37,112 nucleotides of DNA from Thiobacillus sp. (lineage in GTDB: Bacteria > Pseudomonadota > Gammaproteobacteria > Burkholderiales > Thiobacillaceae), in the NCBI GenBank assembly GCA_018262815.1, contig JADFDN010000017.1:1-37112 (forward strand), given 5' to 3'. A program made the translations under genes and the position numbers. The notes below the pieces were generated by a model. The model searched no databases. It was not told the origin of the DNA and worked only from the letters and a program-made list of their open reading frames with translations. Positions within the stretch are counted from its first letter, which is position 1; each line of letters opens with the position of its first letter. This document shows, piece after piece, positions 6,871 to 15,900 of this stretch.

Positions 6871-8859
6871 TCAGCGCACCGCGTGCAGGAAATGCAGGTG
6901 GCGCTCGTAGTGATCGAGGATATCGTTGATCACCTCGGCGCTGCTCCAACCCGTGATGTCGTAGTCCTGTCCGCCTTCGCGCAGGTGCACCTCGGCGCGA
7001 TAATACTTTAGCGCCTCCGCACGCCGCGGCCGGGTGTCGCGCAGCACGAAGGACGGCGGTTCGTACGGGCGGGGATGCACCGAATAGAAGAAGTCGATCT
7101 CGTCGCCGTGACGCACCTCGATCCAAGCCTTGCCCTCCTCGTCCTCGCCGACGTGGGCGTCCAGGTTCTGCTTTTTCAATTCCTCGACGACCTCGGTCAA
7201 CGCCGGCTTGACGACCGTCTGGATGAACCGCTCAACTTCGGCGCGGTCGGGCTGGTGGATCACATTGGCCAGACGGGACTGCCAGCCGCGCGCCGCGTAC
7301 GACCCACGCGGCATCACGCGCGCGCGGCGCAGGCTCAGGCGCTTGACGGCCTCGATACGCAGCGCGCGGACCAGGCCCCAGCACATCAGGATCATGATCA
7401 CCGCAAACGGCAGGGCGCTGGCGATGGTCGCCGTCTGCAGCGCCTGCAGGCCACCGGCCAGCAGCAGCGCCGCCGCGACGATGCCTTCGACCACGGCCCA
7501 GAAAATGCGCTGCCAGACCGGCGATTCCTCCTCACCGCCGGAGGTCAGCATATCCACGACCAGCGAGCCCGAGTCCGACGAGGTCACGAAGAAGGTGATC
7601 ACCAGCAGTGTCGCCAGCAGCGAGGTCATGCTCGACAGCGGCAGATGCTCGAGGAACTTGAACAGTGCGACCGCGGTGTCCGCCGCGACCGCATCGGCCA
7701 GTTCGCCGATACCTTGCATCAGGATCATGTGGATCGCGGTGTCGCCGAAGAAGGTCATCCACATGAACGTGAAGCCGACCGGCACCAGAAGCACGCCGAC
7801 GACGAACTCGCGGATGGTGCGCCCGCGCGAGACGCGCGCAATGAACATGCCGACGAACGGCGACCAGGCGATCCACCAGCCCCAGTAGAACAGCGTCCAG
7901 CCGCCGATCCAGTCGGTCGGTTCGTAGGCGTGCAGGTTGAAAGTCATGCTGAACAGGCTGGACAGGTAATTGCCGGTGTTCTGCACCAGGGTCTGCAGCA
8001 GGAACACGGTCGGTCCGGCGACGAGCACGAAGGCCAGCAGGATGACGGCGAGTACGACGTTTAATACCGAGATGCGCCGGATCCCCGCGTCCAAACCAAG
8101 GGCCACCGACAGCGTAGCGATCGCGGTGATCGCGGCGATCAGGACGACCTGGATCGGGACACCGACCGGCACCTCGAACAGATAGTTCAGGCCGGCATTC
8201 ACCTGGATCACGCCGAAGCCGAGCGAGGTGGCCACGCCGAACAGCGTGCCCAGCACGGCGAAGATGTCCACCGCATGTCCGATCGGCCCGTAGATACGCT
8301 CGCCGATCAGCGGATACAGCGCCGAGCGGATGGTCAGCGGCAGGTTGTGGCGGAAGGAGAAATACGCCAGCGACAGCGCCACGACCGCGTAGATCGCCCA
8401 GGCGTGCACGCCCCAGTGGAAGAAGGTGATGCGCATCGCGTCGCGCGCCGCCGCGGCCGTGCCGCCCTCGCCCACCGGCGGGCTCGCGTAATGCATCACC
8501 GGTTCGGCCACCCCGAAGAACATCAGACCGATGCCCATGCCGGCCGAGAACAGCATCGCGAACCAGGAGGTGTAGCTGTAGTCCGGCTCGCTGTGGTCGG
8601 GGCCGAGCTTGATGCGGCCGTAACCCGATACCGCCAGTATCACGACGAACACCAGGAAGCCCGCCACGGTGAGCACGTAGAACCAGCCGGCCGTGTGGGT
8701 AATCCAGTTCTGAGCGGCGGTGAACACGCCAGACGAGGCGTCCGGATAAAGGGTAGCCAGGCCCACGATGACCAGGGTCAACACGCCCGAGAGGATGAAG
8801 ACCGGGGGGTTGATCTGTACGCGCCAGGGGGATTTGCGGGTCTCCTGCGATGGCTCCAT
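6871..8859 (-). CDS. betT: BCCT-family betaine/choline/carnitine transporter, BetT-like
   Basis: 662 residues, with ATG at 8859 preceded by AGGAG. It has twelve predicted helices. The family glycine stretch GMGIGLMFFGVAEPVMHY starts at residue 107, and the tryptophan-rich signature WTLFYWGWWIAWSPFVGMF is followed by IARVSRGRTIREF. The BetT-type cytoplasmic C-terminal domain of about 130 residues is present (EVRHGDEIDFFYSVHPR ... ITGWSSAEVINDILDHYERH). This domain is known to tune activity to osmotic stress in BetT relatives. The GMGIG motif resembles sodium-coupled BetP, so the coupling ion cannot be fixed from sequence. Substrate is probably choline or glycine betaine. It is first in a two-gene unit with the porin. 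Confidence 0.88.
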   Translation of the reverse strand: MEPSQETRKSPWRVQINPPVFILSGVLTLVIVGLATLYPDASSGVFTAAQNWITHTAGWFYVLTVAGFLVFVVILAVSGYGRIKLGPDHSEPDYSYTSWFAMLFSAGMGIGLMFFGVAEPVMHYASPPVGEGGTAAAARDAMRITFFHWGVHAWAIYAVVALSLAYFSFRHNLPLTIRSALYPLIGERIYGPIGHAVDIFAVLGTLFGVATSLGFGVIQVNAGLNYLFEVPVGVPIQVVLIAAITAIATLSVALGLDAGIRRISVLNVVLAVILLAFVLVAGPTVFLLQTLVQNTGNYLSSLFSMTFNLHAYEPTDWIGGWTLFYWGWWIAWSPFVGMFIARVSRGRTIREFVVGVLLVPVGFTFMWMTFFGDTAIHMILMQGIGELADAVAADTAVALFKFLEHLPLSSMTSLLATLLVITFFVTSSDSGSLVVDMLTSGGEEESPVWQRIFWAVVEGIVAAALLLAGGLQALQTATIASALPFAVIMILMCWGLVRALRIEAVKRLSLRRARVMPRGSYAARGWQSRLANVIHQPDRAEVERFIQTVVKPALTEVVEELKKQNLDAHVGEDEEGKAWIEVRHGDEIDFFYSVHPRPYEPPSFVLRDTRPRRAEALKYYRAEVHLREGGQDYDITGWSSAEVINDILDHYERHLHFLHAVR

Positions 8860-8868
8860 TACCGCTCC

Positions 8869-8888
8869 TTGGTTTGGTTTGGTTTGGG
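8869..8888. repeat. Pentanucleotide tandem repeat in the betT leader
   Basis: Three perfect TTGGT units plus a fourth TTGGG on the plus strand. Read as mRNA this is ACCAA repeated immediately upstream of the AGGAG ribosome binding site of betT. Short tandem repeats here could change length by polymerase slippage. Confidence 0.7.
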
Positions 8889-9306
8889 TGTCTTGCCCGG
8901 CGAATTCCCGTTAGCGAAATTCCCGTCAGCGAAGCGCGTGCCGCTAGCCATCATAATAGTTCTTGAACGCATCAAGGCTACTCGCCAGACTGGATGCGTT
9001 GCAGAATAGAACCTGGTCGAACGCCGCCTGGGCGAAAAATTCGCTGGCGCGTTACAGAATCTCGTTCGCTCGGTGCAGCGCCTTGTTCTCGCGTTCGAAT
9101 TCTTTACGCGCTGGTGCTCAAGCGTCGGTCATACGCCTAAACCCGGATCAGCACGCTCTGCGGCGCACAGCCGGTCAGGCTCGATCCTCTCAAGAAAGAC
9201 GCACTCTCAAAATCCGGGGCAGTTTGAACCGACTGGCTTGCCTCACGGCAAGGGCGGCAACAATTACGATCTGCCGAAATGACTGAGGGGACTTGCTGGG
9301 GGTTTG
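8889..9306. other. Gene-free upstream region of betT containing an IS relic
   Basis: This stretch holds no intact gene. Close to betT there is a 15-base near-direct repeat (GCGAATTCCCGTTA at 8900-8913 and GCGAAATTCCCGTCA at 8914-8928). The bulk (8944-9228) is the decayed IS3-type transposase described separately. No promoter for betT could be picked with confidence. Confidence 0.5.
8944..9228 (-). pseudogene. Relic of an IS3-family insertion sequence (OrfA fragment fused to OrfB tail)
   Basis: Minus-strand reading gives SLTGCAPQSVLIRV, then after a frameshift KEFERENKALHRANEIL, a stop, and RASEFFAQAAFD. These match the helix-turn-helix end and leucine zipper of IS3-type OrfA (compare LEREN..LRRANEIL..ASAFFAQAE). 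The next residues QVLFCNASSLASSLDAFKNYYDG resemble the integrase C-terminus of OrfB, so the middle of the element has been deleted. At 9200-9228 the sequence TTCAAACTGCCCCGGATTTT resembles a left terminal repeat of this family. Several stops and a frameshift make it non-functional. Confidence 0.7.
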
Positions 9307-9858
9307 TTAAATGTGCGGCGTGACCGGAGGCAGCACCGAAGCCGCGGCCGCCTCGATCGTGACAATCTCGAATGTCATGGTGGTCAGGTCGGCCATGACG
9401 TAGGTGGGCGGCGCGCCGACGCCGCCGACGGTGCCGGGGTTGACCAGCCAGGTGTGGCCGCCCTTGACGGTGGCCACCTGCGAGATGCTGGATTTGTGGT
9501 CGTGGCCGCAGCATACGAGGTCGTAGTCGCCGGTGCAGGCGAGCGCCTGCGCATAATGCGGATAGTGCACCAGGAACAGGTTGCGGTCGGCCAGGGTAAA
9601 GGCTGCATCCTGGCCGTGATAGCGGATCACGCTGTTGGGCTCGGCAGCGAGCCGGCTCATGTTGTAGAGGTCGCCGGTGTTGTTGCCGTGGATGACATGC
9701 ACCGGCAGTTCATATTTCTGCAGCACGCGCAGCGTGGTCGGCGCGACCACGTCGCCGCAGTGCAGCACCGCTTCCGCGCCGTGCGCCTTGGCGTGCTCGA
9801 CCGCCGCGCCGAGCAGGCGGCGGTTGTCGTGGGAGTCGGAGAGGATGCAGATTTTCAT
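9307..9858 (-). CDS. YfcE/MJ0936-type metallophosphoesterase
   Basis: 183 residues. The calcineurin-like two-metal site is complete: DSHDN (Asp8, His10), GDVV, GNNTGD, HYPHY and GHDH, followed by NPGTVGG. Small bacterial enzymes of this family hydrolyse phosphodiesters in vitro, and their physiological substrates are mostly unknown. It follows the pyrophosphatase gene on the same strand, 109 bases downstream of it, with a hairpin-rich spacer between. No clear ribosome binding site is visible before ATG 9858. Confidence 0.85.
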   Translation of the reverse strand: MKICILSDSHDNRRLLGAAVEHAKAHGAEAVLHCGDVVAPTTLRVLQKYELPVHVIHGNNTGDLYNMSRLAAEPNSVIRYHGQDAAFTLADRNLFLVHYPHYAQALACTGDYDLVCCGHDHKSSISQVATVKGGHTWLVNPGTVGGVGAPPTYVMADLTTMTFEIVTIEAAAASVLPPVTPHI

Positions 9859-9884
9859 GGGTGTTTGCCAGGGATCAGGGGCCG

Positions 9885-9968
9885 GGATTCAGGGGTCAGG
9901 GCTGGAGCGGCCTGCGGCCGCGCCTATTTAACGAACCGCGCAAGTAACCGCCCCTGAATCCTGACCCC
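9885..9968. repeat. Interspersed inverted repeats (GATTCAGGGG/GGGTCAGG type) between ppa and the phosphoesterase
   Basis: GATTCAGGGG at 9886-9895 is exactly complementary to CCCCTGAATC at 9951-9960. GGGGTCAGG at 9892-9900 is complementary to CCTGACCCC at 9960-9968. The two pairings cannot form together, so alternative hairpins are possible. A separate perfect stem GCGGCC-TGC-GGCCGC lies inside at 9907-9921. It may act as a weak terminator for ppa, although no U-run follows. Confidence 0.55.
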
Positions 9969-10516
9969 TAGAAAGCCGGCTTGTCCTTGGCGTTGCGATA
10001 GCGCTCGACGCCGGCGAGGATCTCGGCACGCGCGTCGTCGATGCCGACCCAGCCTTCGACCTTGACCCATTTGCCGTCTTCGAGATCCTTGTAGTGCTCG
10101 AAGAAGTGGGAAATCTGCTTCAGCAGCAGCGACTGCAGGTCTTCGGGCTTGTTGACGCCCTTGTACAGGCCGCACAGCTTGTCGACCGGCACTGCCAGCA
10201 GCTTGGCGTCGACGCCGGCTTCATCGGTCATCTTCAGCATGCCGATGGGACGGCAGCGCACCACCACGCCGGTGATCAGCGGAATCGGCGTCACCACCAG
10301 CACGTCGACCGGGTCGCCGTCTTCCGACAGGGTATGCGGAATGTAACCGTAGTTGCACGGGTAGTGCATGGCGGTCGACATGAAGCGGTCGACGAACATC
10401 GCGCCGGACTCCTTGTCGACTTCATACTTGATGGGTTCGCCGTGGGCGGGGATTTCGATGATGACGTTGAAATCGTCGGGCAGATTGCGGCCGGAACTGA
10501 CGCGGTCGAGGCTCAT
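9968..10516 (-). CDS. ppa: Inorganic pyrophosphatase, family I
   Basis: 182 residues. Hydrolyses pyrophosphate in the cytoplasm, pulling biosynthetic reactions forward; in sulfur metabolism it also removes the pyrophosphate tied to APS/ATP sulfurylase chemistry. The family signature DGDPVDVLV is intact. Other conserved pieces are [27 protein letters not shown] and FFEHYKDLE. The open frame extends upstream to 10681, but the conserved protein begins at MSLDRVSSG (ATG 10516), and a TATAAT promoter lies 34 bases before it. No strong ribosome binding site is seen. Confidence 0.95.
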   Translation of the reverse strand: MSLDRVSSGRNLPDDFNVIIEIPAHGEPIKYEVDKESGAMFVDRFMSTAMHYPCNYGYIPHTLSEDGDPVDVLVVTPIPLITGVVVRCRPIGMLKMTDEAGVDAKLLAVPVDKLCGLYKGVNKPEDLQSLLLKQISHFFEHYKDLEDGKWVKVEGWVGIDDARAEILAGVERYRNAKDKPAF

Positions 10517-10549
10517 GAGGGTCTCAGCACTGAAAACGGAAAGCCGGGC

Positions 10550-10555
10550 ATTATA
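10550..10555 (-). promoter_or_regulatory. Probable -10 element of the ppa promoter
   Basis: Read on the minus strand, GGGTATAATG contains a consensus TATAAT, placing transcription start near 10543 and giving a leader of roughly 27 bases. A -35 hexamer is not obvious. Confidence 0.6.
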
Positions 10556-10631
10556 CCCGCTCCTGATGCGCGCTTTCCTGCGGCAGTGCTCACTGCGTGA
10601 TCGCGGCGTCTCATGGGTCCTGCGCCGATAT

Positions 10632-12686
10632 TCAGAACACCCGCTGGTAGGCCGTTGCCAGCCACACGTCGGGCGCCGCACCTTCGGTCGTGACGTTCAG
10701 CATCAACGAAGCCGTGCCGCCTGCCAGCCTGCCTTCCACGCCGCCGCCTGCGCGCAGCCAGGTCTGCTTGTTGTCCGCGCCGGCCACGTCGAAACCGAAC
10801 AAGCCCACGACCTGACCCTGGGTGTTGGCCTGGCTTTCCTGAAACAGGTGGGCGACTTCGACGATGCCGATCAGACGCATGGAAGCGGCAAGTGGATGAC
10901 TGCCATTGACGCCGAGGCGCAGCTGGGTCGCCTTGTTGGTGCGCGCGTCGTACGCCACCGGAAAGCCGCCGCCGGTTTCGGTGTAGGCATCGGTGCGGGT
11001 TTCGGTGTGGCTCAAATCGATATAAGGCGTGGCAACGATGTGCCCGAGTGACAGCGCGTGATCCCAGTCGAGCCGTGCGCGCAGCCCCCAGGTGGACGTG
11101 TCGGCACTGCCATTGGACGTCGTCGGCAGCCCCGCATTCAAGTAGCCCCGGCGAACATCCGCCTCGCCCCACATGCCGTATGCAGCGAATGTCGCCCACA
11201 GCTGCTGCGACAACGGCAGCAAAGCCTCGGCCATCAAATAGGTGCCGTCGGCACTGGCTTCACCTGCCAGCGCGAGATTTTGTCTGCTCCAGGCTTGCCC
11301 CAGCGACAGGTTGAGCTGCACGCGGCCCAGATGCATGCCGCCGCCGAGCTCGGCCGCACCCAGATTGCCGTCGCGCGCATCGTGATTGTCGGTGCCCCAG
11401 TCACCCGATGCCCAGAAAACCTTTTTTCCTGCTGCGACCCGACGCGCCAACGGACGGCTATGTTCGCCATGCATCACCAACGTGCTGATGCTGAGCGACA
11501 TGTCGCCCGCACGGCTGGCTTCCAGCAGACTGTATTGCAAATCAGTGAGGCTGACCGAGCCGCTGCCCACCGCCGACACGCGCGCGAGATAGGCTTCTGA
11601 ACCGGAAGGTCCGTATGATTCGCCGACGACCGTGCTGCCATCCGCCGAAACGTCCTTGGCATTGGCCAGCAGATAGCCCGGCGCGACCGTCACGCCGGCG
11701 GCCGCGAGCCAGTCGGTCACGCTTTGCATCCCGCCCGCCTGCGTCCAGCGGAATGCCTCAAAGCTATGGGCAGCATTGAGGCCACGGCCCACCACGACCG
11801 AACCATCGCTGTTCACCCCATAGGCGGCACTCTCGAATCCCCCACCGGCCAGATCGCCGAGCCCCACCATGCCGTCGGCCTGCGTCCAGCGGAACGCCTC
11901 ATTGCCGTTGGCGCTATTGCTGTATCCCACCACCACCAAGCCATTACCGCTGACGCCGTGTGCCTGACTGAAAAAAGTCCCGCCAGCCAACTCGCCGAGC
12001 CCTACCATGCCGCCGGCCTGCGTCCAGCGAAACGCCTCATAACCACCGGCGCTGCTGCCCATTCCTACCACGACCGAGCCGTCATCATTCACGCCGGCGG
12101 CGTAGCTGGACGTCCCGCCGCCGGCCAGGTCGCCGAGCCCCACCATCCCGCCGGCCTGCGTCCAGCGGAATGCCTCGGAACTGAAGCTGGCATTGTTGCC
12201 ATATCCCACTACGACGGAACCATCGCCGCTGGCGGCGAAAGCGGTACTCTCGAACTGTCCGCCCGGCAGATCACCCAGACCAACGATCCCGCCCGTCTGC
12301 GTCCAGCGGAAAGCCTCGAACTGGCTGCTGGCGTTGCGGCCGCGTCCAACCACGACGGCACCGTCTCCGCTCACGCCGTAGGCCAGGCTTTCGAACATCC
12401 CCCCCGCCAGATCGCCGATGCCCACCATGCCGTCTACCTGCGTCCAGCGGAACGCTTCATAGCCGCTGGCACCGATGCTGCGTCCCACCACGACGGTACC
12501 GTCATCGCTCACGCCCGCGGCAAAACTGGCAAATCCTCCGCCGGCCAGATCGCCCAGCGGCGTGAACTCATCGGCGCCGACTGCCAGCGGAGCGAGGCAG
12601 GCCGCATACAGTGCGGCCCGCAACAAGGGCGGGGTGAAATATGGCCGGGATGCAGAAGCCAAGCAGAGAGTACGGGTGCGTTGCAT
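10632..12686 (-). CDS. Autotransporter with HAF repeats and C-terminal beta-barrel
   Basis: 684 residues. ATG 12686 is preceded by AAGGATAAAC. An upstream ATG at 12758 adds 24 residues without a secretion signal and is rejected. A signal peptide lies in residues 1-38 ([20 protein letters not shown]). Residues 44 to about 325 are six copies of a 47-residue HAF-type repeat (LGDLAGG..., [24 protein letters not shown]), followed by a partial seventh near [11 protein letters not shown]. After a linker with [21 protein letters not shown], the last 270 residues form an autotransporter barrel ending [10 protein letters not shown] with terminal Phe. The passenger is probably displayed at the surface. 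Adhesin-like roles are usual guesses, and no catalytic site is visible. It stands alone between ppa and mfd. Confidence 0.82.
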   Translation of the reverse strand: MQRTRTLCLASASRPYFTPPLLRAALYAACLAPLAVGADEFTPLGDLAGGGFASFAAGVSDDGTVVVGRSIGASGYEAFRWTQVDGMVGIGDLAGGMFESLAYGVSGDGAVVVGRGRNASSQFEAFRWTQTGGIVGLGDLPGGQFESTAFAASGDGSVVVGYGNNASFSSEAFRWTQAGGMVGLGDLAGGGTSSYAAGVNDDGSVVVGMGSSAGGYEAFRWTQAGGMVGLGELAGGTFFSQAHGVSGNGLVVVGYSNSANGNEAFRWTQADGMVGLGDLAGGGFESAAYGVNSDGSVVVGRGLNAAHSFEAFRWTQAGGMQSVTDWLAAAGVTVAPGYLLANAKDVSADGSTVVGESYGPSGSEAYLARVSAVGSGSVSLTDLQYSLLEASRAGDMSLSISTLVMHGEHSRPLARRVAAGKKVFWASGDWGTDNHDARDGNLGAAELGGGMHLGRVQLNLSLGQAWSRQNLALAGEASADGTYLMAEALLPLSQQLWATFAAYGMWGEADVRRGYLNAGLPTTSNGSADTSTWGLRARLDWDHALSLGHIVATPYIDLSHTETRTDAYTETGGGFPVAYDARTNKATQLRLGVNGSHPLAASMRLIGIVEVAHLFQESQANTQGQVVGLFGFDVAGADNKQTWLRAGGGVEGRLAGGTASLMLNVTTEGAAPDVWLATAYQRVF
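11712..12557 (-). repeat. Six in-frame copies of a 141-base HAF-repeat unit
   Basis: On the plus strand the conserved core CTGCGTCCAGCGGAA recurs at about 11740, 11881, 12018, 12159, 12300 and 12440. The regular spacing of about 141 bases equals 47 codons. Copies are conserved in [14 protein letters not shown] and EAFRWTQ, while the segments between are diverged. Confidence 0.85.
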
Positions 12687-12911
12687 GTTTATCCTTGACT
12701 TGATGGGGCACACCTTACGAAGGTGTTGCAACCGGGCGGGTCGCACAGCCCCCTCCAAGGGTTAACGCATCAATCCGGGCATTCTTGAGCGACCCGGCCT
12801 CGATTGATCAAGCGCGGTCATGCGCCCCGGGTTTGTGGCGATCCCATTCGCCCTGACATGAGCGGCCTCCACATAAACCGCGACGGCGCGCATCAGGCCG
12901 CACCCTGCCGA

Positions 12912-12917
12912 TATAAT
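12912..12917 (+). promoter_or_regulatory. -10 element of the mfd promoter, almost directly before the start codon
   Basis: CCGATATAATTCGCC contains a perfect TATAAT ending 12 bases before ATG 12930. Transcription would begin about 5 to 7 bases before the start codon, leaving no room for a ribosome binding site. Confidence 0.65.
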
Positions 12918-12929
12918 TCGCCTATTTGC

Positions 12930-15900
12930 ATGGCCTTCTTCACCCCCACCCCCGATTCGCGCGCCCAGTCCGGCCTTGCCGGCGCTGCCGATGCGCTCTA
13001 TCTGGCCGAGCTGGCGCGCCGCGCCGCGCCGCTGGCGGTGGTATGTGCGAGCGCGTGGGACGCCAACCGGCTGGCGGAAGAGCTGCGCTGGTTCGATCCT
13101 GAATTGCGGGTATGCGCCTTCCCCGACTGGGAAACCCTGCCCTACGACACCTTCTCGCCGCACCCGGACCTGATCTCGGAGCGGCTGGCGACGCTGTACC
13201 AGATTTCGCGCGGCGAGTTCGACGTCGCCGTGGTCGCGCTGTCGACCGCGCTGTACCGCTTGGCGCCGCCGGCCTTCCTCGCCGCCCACACCTTCTTTCT
13301 CAAGCAGAAGGACACCCTCGACGAAGCCGCCTTCCGTGCGCAGATGGCACTGGGCGGCTACACCCACGTCAACCAGGTGTTCGCGCCGGGCGAATTCTCG
13401 GTACGCGGCGGCCTGATCGATCTTTTCCCGATGGGCAGCGCCCTGCCCTACCGCATCGATCTGTTCGACAACGAGATCGAGACGCTGCGCGCATTCGACG
13501 TCGACACCCAGCGCAGCATCTATCCGGTGAACGAGGTGCGGCTCTTGCCCGCACGCGAATTCCCGCTCGACGAGGCCGGCATCACCCGCTTCCGGCAGAA
13601 CTTCCGCGAGCGCTTCGAAGGCGATCCGTCGAAGTCCAAGCTGTACAAGGATGTCAGCAACGGACTCGCGCCGGCGGGCATCGAGTACTACCTGCCGCTG
13701 TTCTTCGACGAGACGGCGACACTCTTCGACTACCTGCCCGAGCACACCCGCTTCGTCAGTCACGGCGCGCTCGACCCCGCCGGGCAGGCGTTCTGGGCTG
13801 ACGCGCAGGGGCGTCACCGCCTGCTGTCGGGCGACAAGGACCGTCCGCTGCTGCCGCCGGCAGAACTGTTCCTGCCGACCGATACCTTCTTCAGCCTGGC
13901 CAAGGGCTACAGCCGGCTCGATGTCGAGCAATCCGGCGAAGGCTTGGCGCATCCGGTGCCGCCGATTTCGGTCGACCGCCGCGAAGCGCACCCGGTCGCC
14001 AGGCTGCAGGGCTTCATCGACGGCTTCAAGGGATCGGTGCTGATCGTCGCGCCGTCGGCCGGGCGGCGCGAAACCCTGCACGAATACCTCGCCGAGCACG
14101 GCCTCGACGCCAGGCTGTGTGACAGCTGGGCCGACAGCCTGGATGAGCCGGGACACATCCTGCTCACCCACGGCCCGCTGGCCGAGGGCTTCGTCACTGC
14201 AGACGGGCGGCTCGCCGTCATCACCGAAACCGAGCTCTACGCGATTCCGCCGAAGACTCGGCGCGCGCGCGAGGCCCGCGCCACGCAGATCGACAACCTG
14301 CTGCGCGACCTTTCGGAACTGAAGCCCGGCGACCCTGTGGTGCACGCGCAGTACGGCGTCGGCCAATACCTCGGCCTGATCAATATGGATCTCGGCGACG
14401 GCGACACCGAGTTCCTGCAGCTCGAGTACGCCAAGGGCGACAAGCTCTATGTGCCGGTCGCCAACCTGCATCTGATCTCACGCTACAGCGGGGCCGGCGA
14501 AGGCGCGGCGCCGCTGCACAAGCTCGGCACCGACCAGTGGGAAAAGGCGCGCCGCCGCGCCATGCAGGCGGCGCGCGACACCGCCGCCGAACTCCTGAAC
14601 CTGTATGCGCTGCGCGCCGCGCGGGAGGGCCACGCGTTCAAGTTTTCGCCGCACGATTACGAGGCTTTTGCCGAAGGCTTCGGCTACGAGGAGACCCCCG
14701 ACCAGGCGGCCGCAATCGCCGCGGTGATGGCCGACATGCAGGCCGGCAAGCCGATGGATCGCCTGGTGTGCGGCGACGTCGGCTTCGGCAAGACCGAAGT
14801 CGCGCTGCGCGCCGCCTTCATGGCGGTGATGGGCGGCTACCAGGTGGCGGTGCTGGTGCCGACCACCCTGCTCGCCGAGCAGCACTTCAACAATTTCTCC
14901 GACCGCTTCTCGGCCTGGCCGGTGAAGCTCGCCGAGCTGTCGCGCTTCCGCAGCCCCAAGGAACAGGCCGAGGCGCTGCAGGCGCTCGCGGCCGGCAAGC
15001 TCGACATCGTCATCGGCACCCACCGGCTGATCCAGAAGGACGTCAAGTTCGCCCGCCTGGGCCTCGTCATCATGGACGAGGAACACCGTTTCGGCGTCCG
15101 GCAAAAAGAACAATTGAAGGCGCTTCGTGCCGAGGTCGATGTTCTTACTTTGACCGCGACACCGATCCCGCGCACGCTGGCGATGTCGCTCGAAGGCATC
15201 CGCGACTTCTCGGTCATCGCAACGGCGCCGCAGAAGCGGCTGGCGATCAAGACCTTCGTGCAGTCGTTTTCCGGCGGCCTGATCCGCGAGGCGGTGCTGC
15301 GCGAACTGAAGCGCGGCGGCCAGGTGTACTTCCTGCACAACGAGGTCAGCACCATCGAAGCCATGCGCGAACGGCTGGAAAAGCTGCTGCCGGAAGCGCG
15401 CATCCGCGTCGGCCACGGCCAGATGGGCGAGCGCGAGCTGGAACAGGTGGTGCGCGACTTCTACCAGCAGCGCTACGACATCCTGCTGTGCACCACGATC
15501 ATCGAGACCGGCATCGACATCCCGACCGCCAACACCATCCTGATCAACCGCGCCGACAAGTTCGGGCTGGCGCAGCTGCACCAGTTGCGCGGCCGCGTCG
15601 GCCGCTCGCACCACCAGGCCTTCGCCTATCTGCTGGTGGAAGAGGATCGCACCCTGACGCCGCAGGCGAAGAAGCGCCTCGAAGCGATCCAGCTGATGGA
15701 AGAACTGGGTTCGGGCTTCCATCTTGCGATGCAGGATCTGGAAATCCGCGGCGCCGGCGAGGTACTGGGCGAGAAGCAGAGCGGCGAAATCCTCGAAGTG
15801 GGCTTCTCGCTCTACAACGACATGCTGTCCGGCGCAGTGGCGAGCCTCAAGGCCGGCAAGGAGCCGGACATGAACCAGCCGCTGGGCGTGGTGTCCGAGA

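Noticed and set aside
7075-9009. Plus-strand frames opposite betT
   Set aside because: They are His/Arg/Gln-rich shadow frames opposite an intact BCCT transporter.
10517-10681. N-terminal extension of ppa to 10681
   Set aside because: Family similarity begins at MSLDRVSSG, and the TATAAT at 10550-10555 lies inside the extension.
11712-12557. Regular repeats as a CRISPR array
   Set aside because: The period of 141 bases is in frame, encodes HAF repeats, and the intervening segments are diverged coding sequence, not spacers.
12907-12914. GCCGATAT before mfd as a sigma-28 -10 box
   Set aside because: The nearest TAAA lies 29 bases upstream instead of about 15. The overlapping TATAAT is a better explanation.
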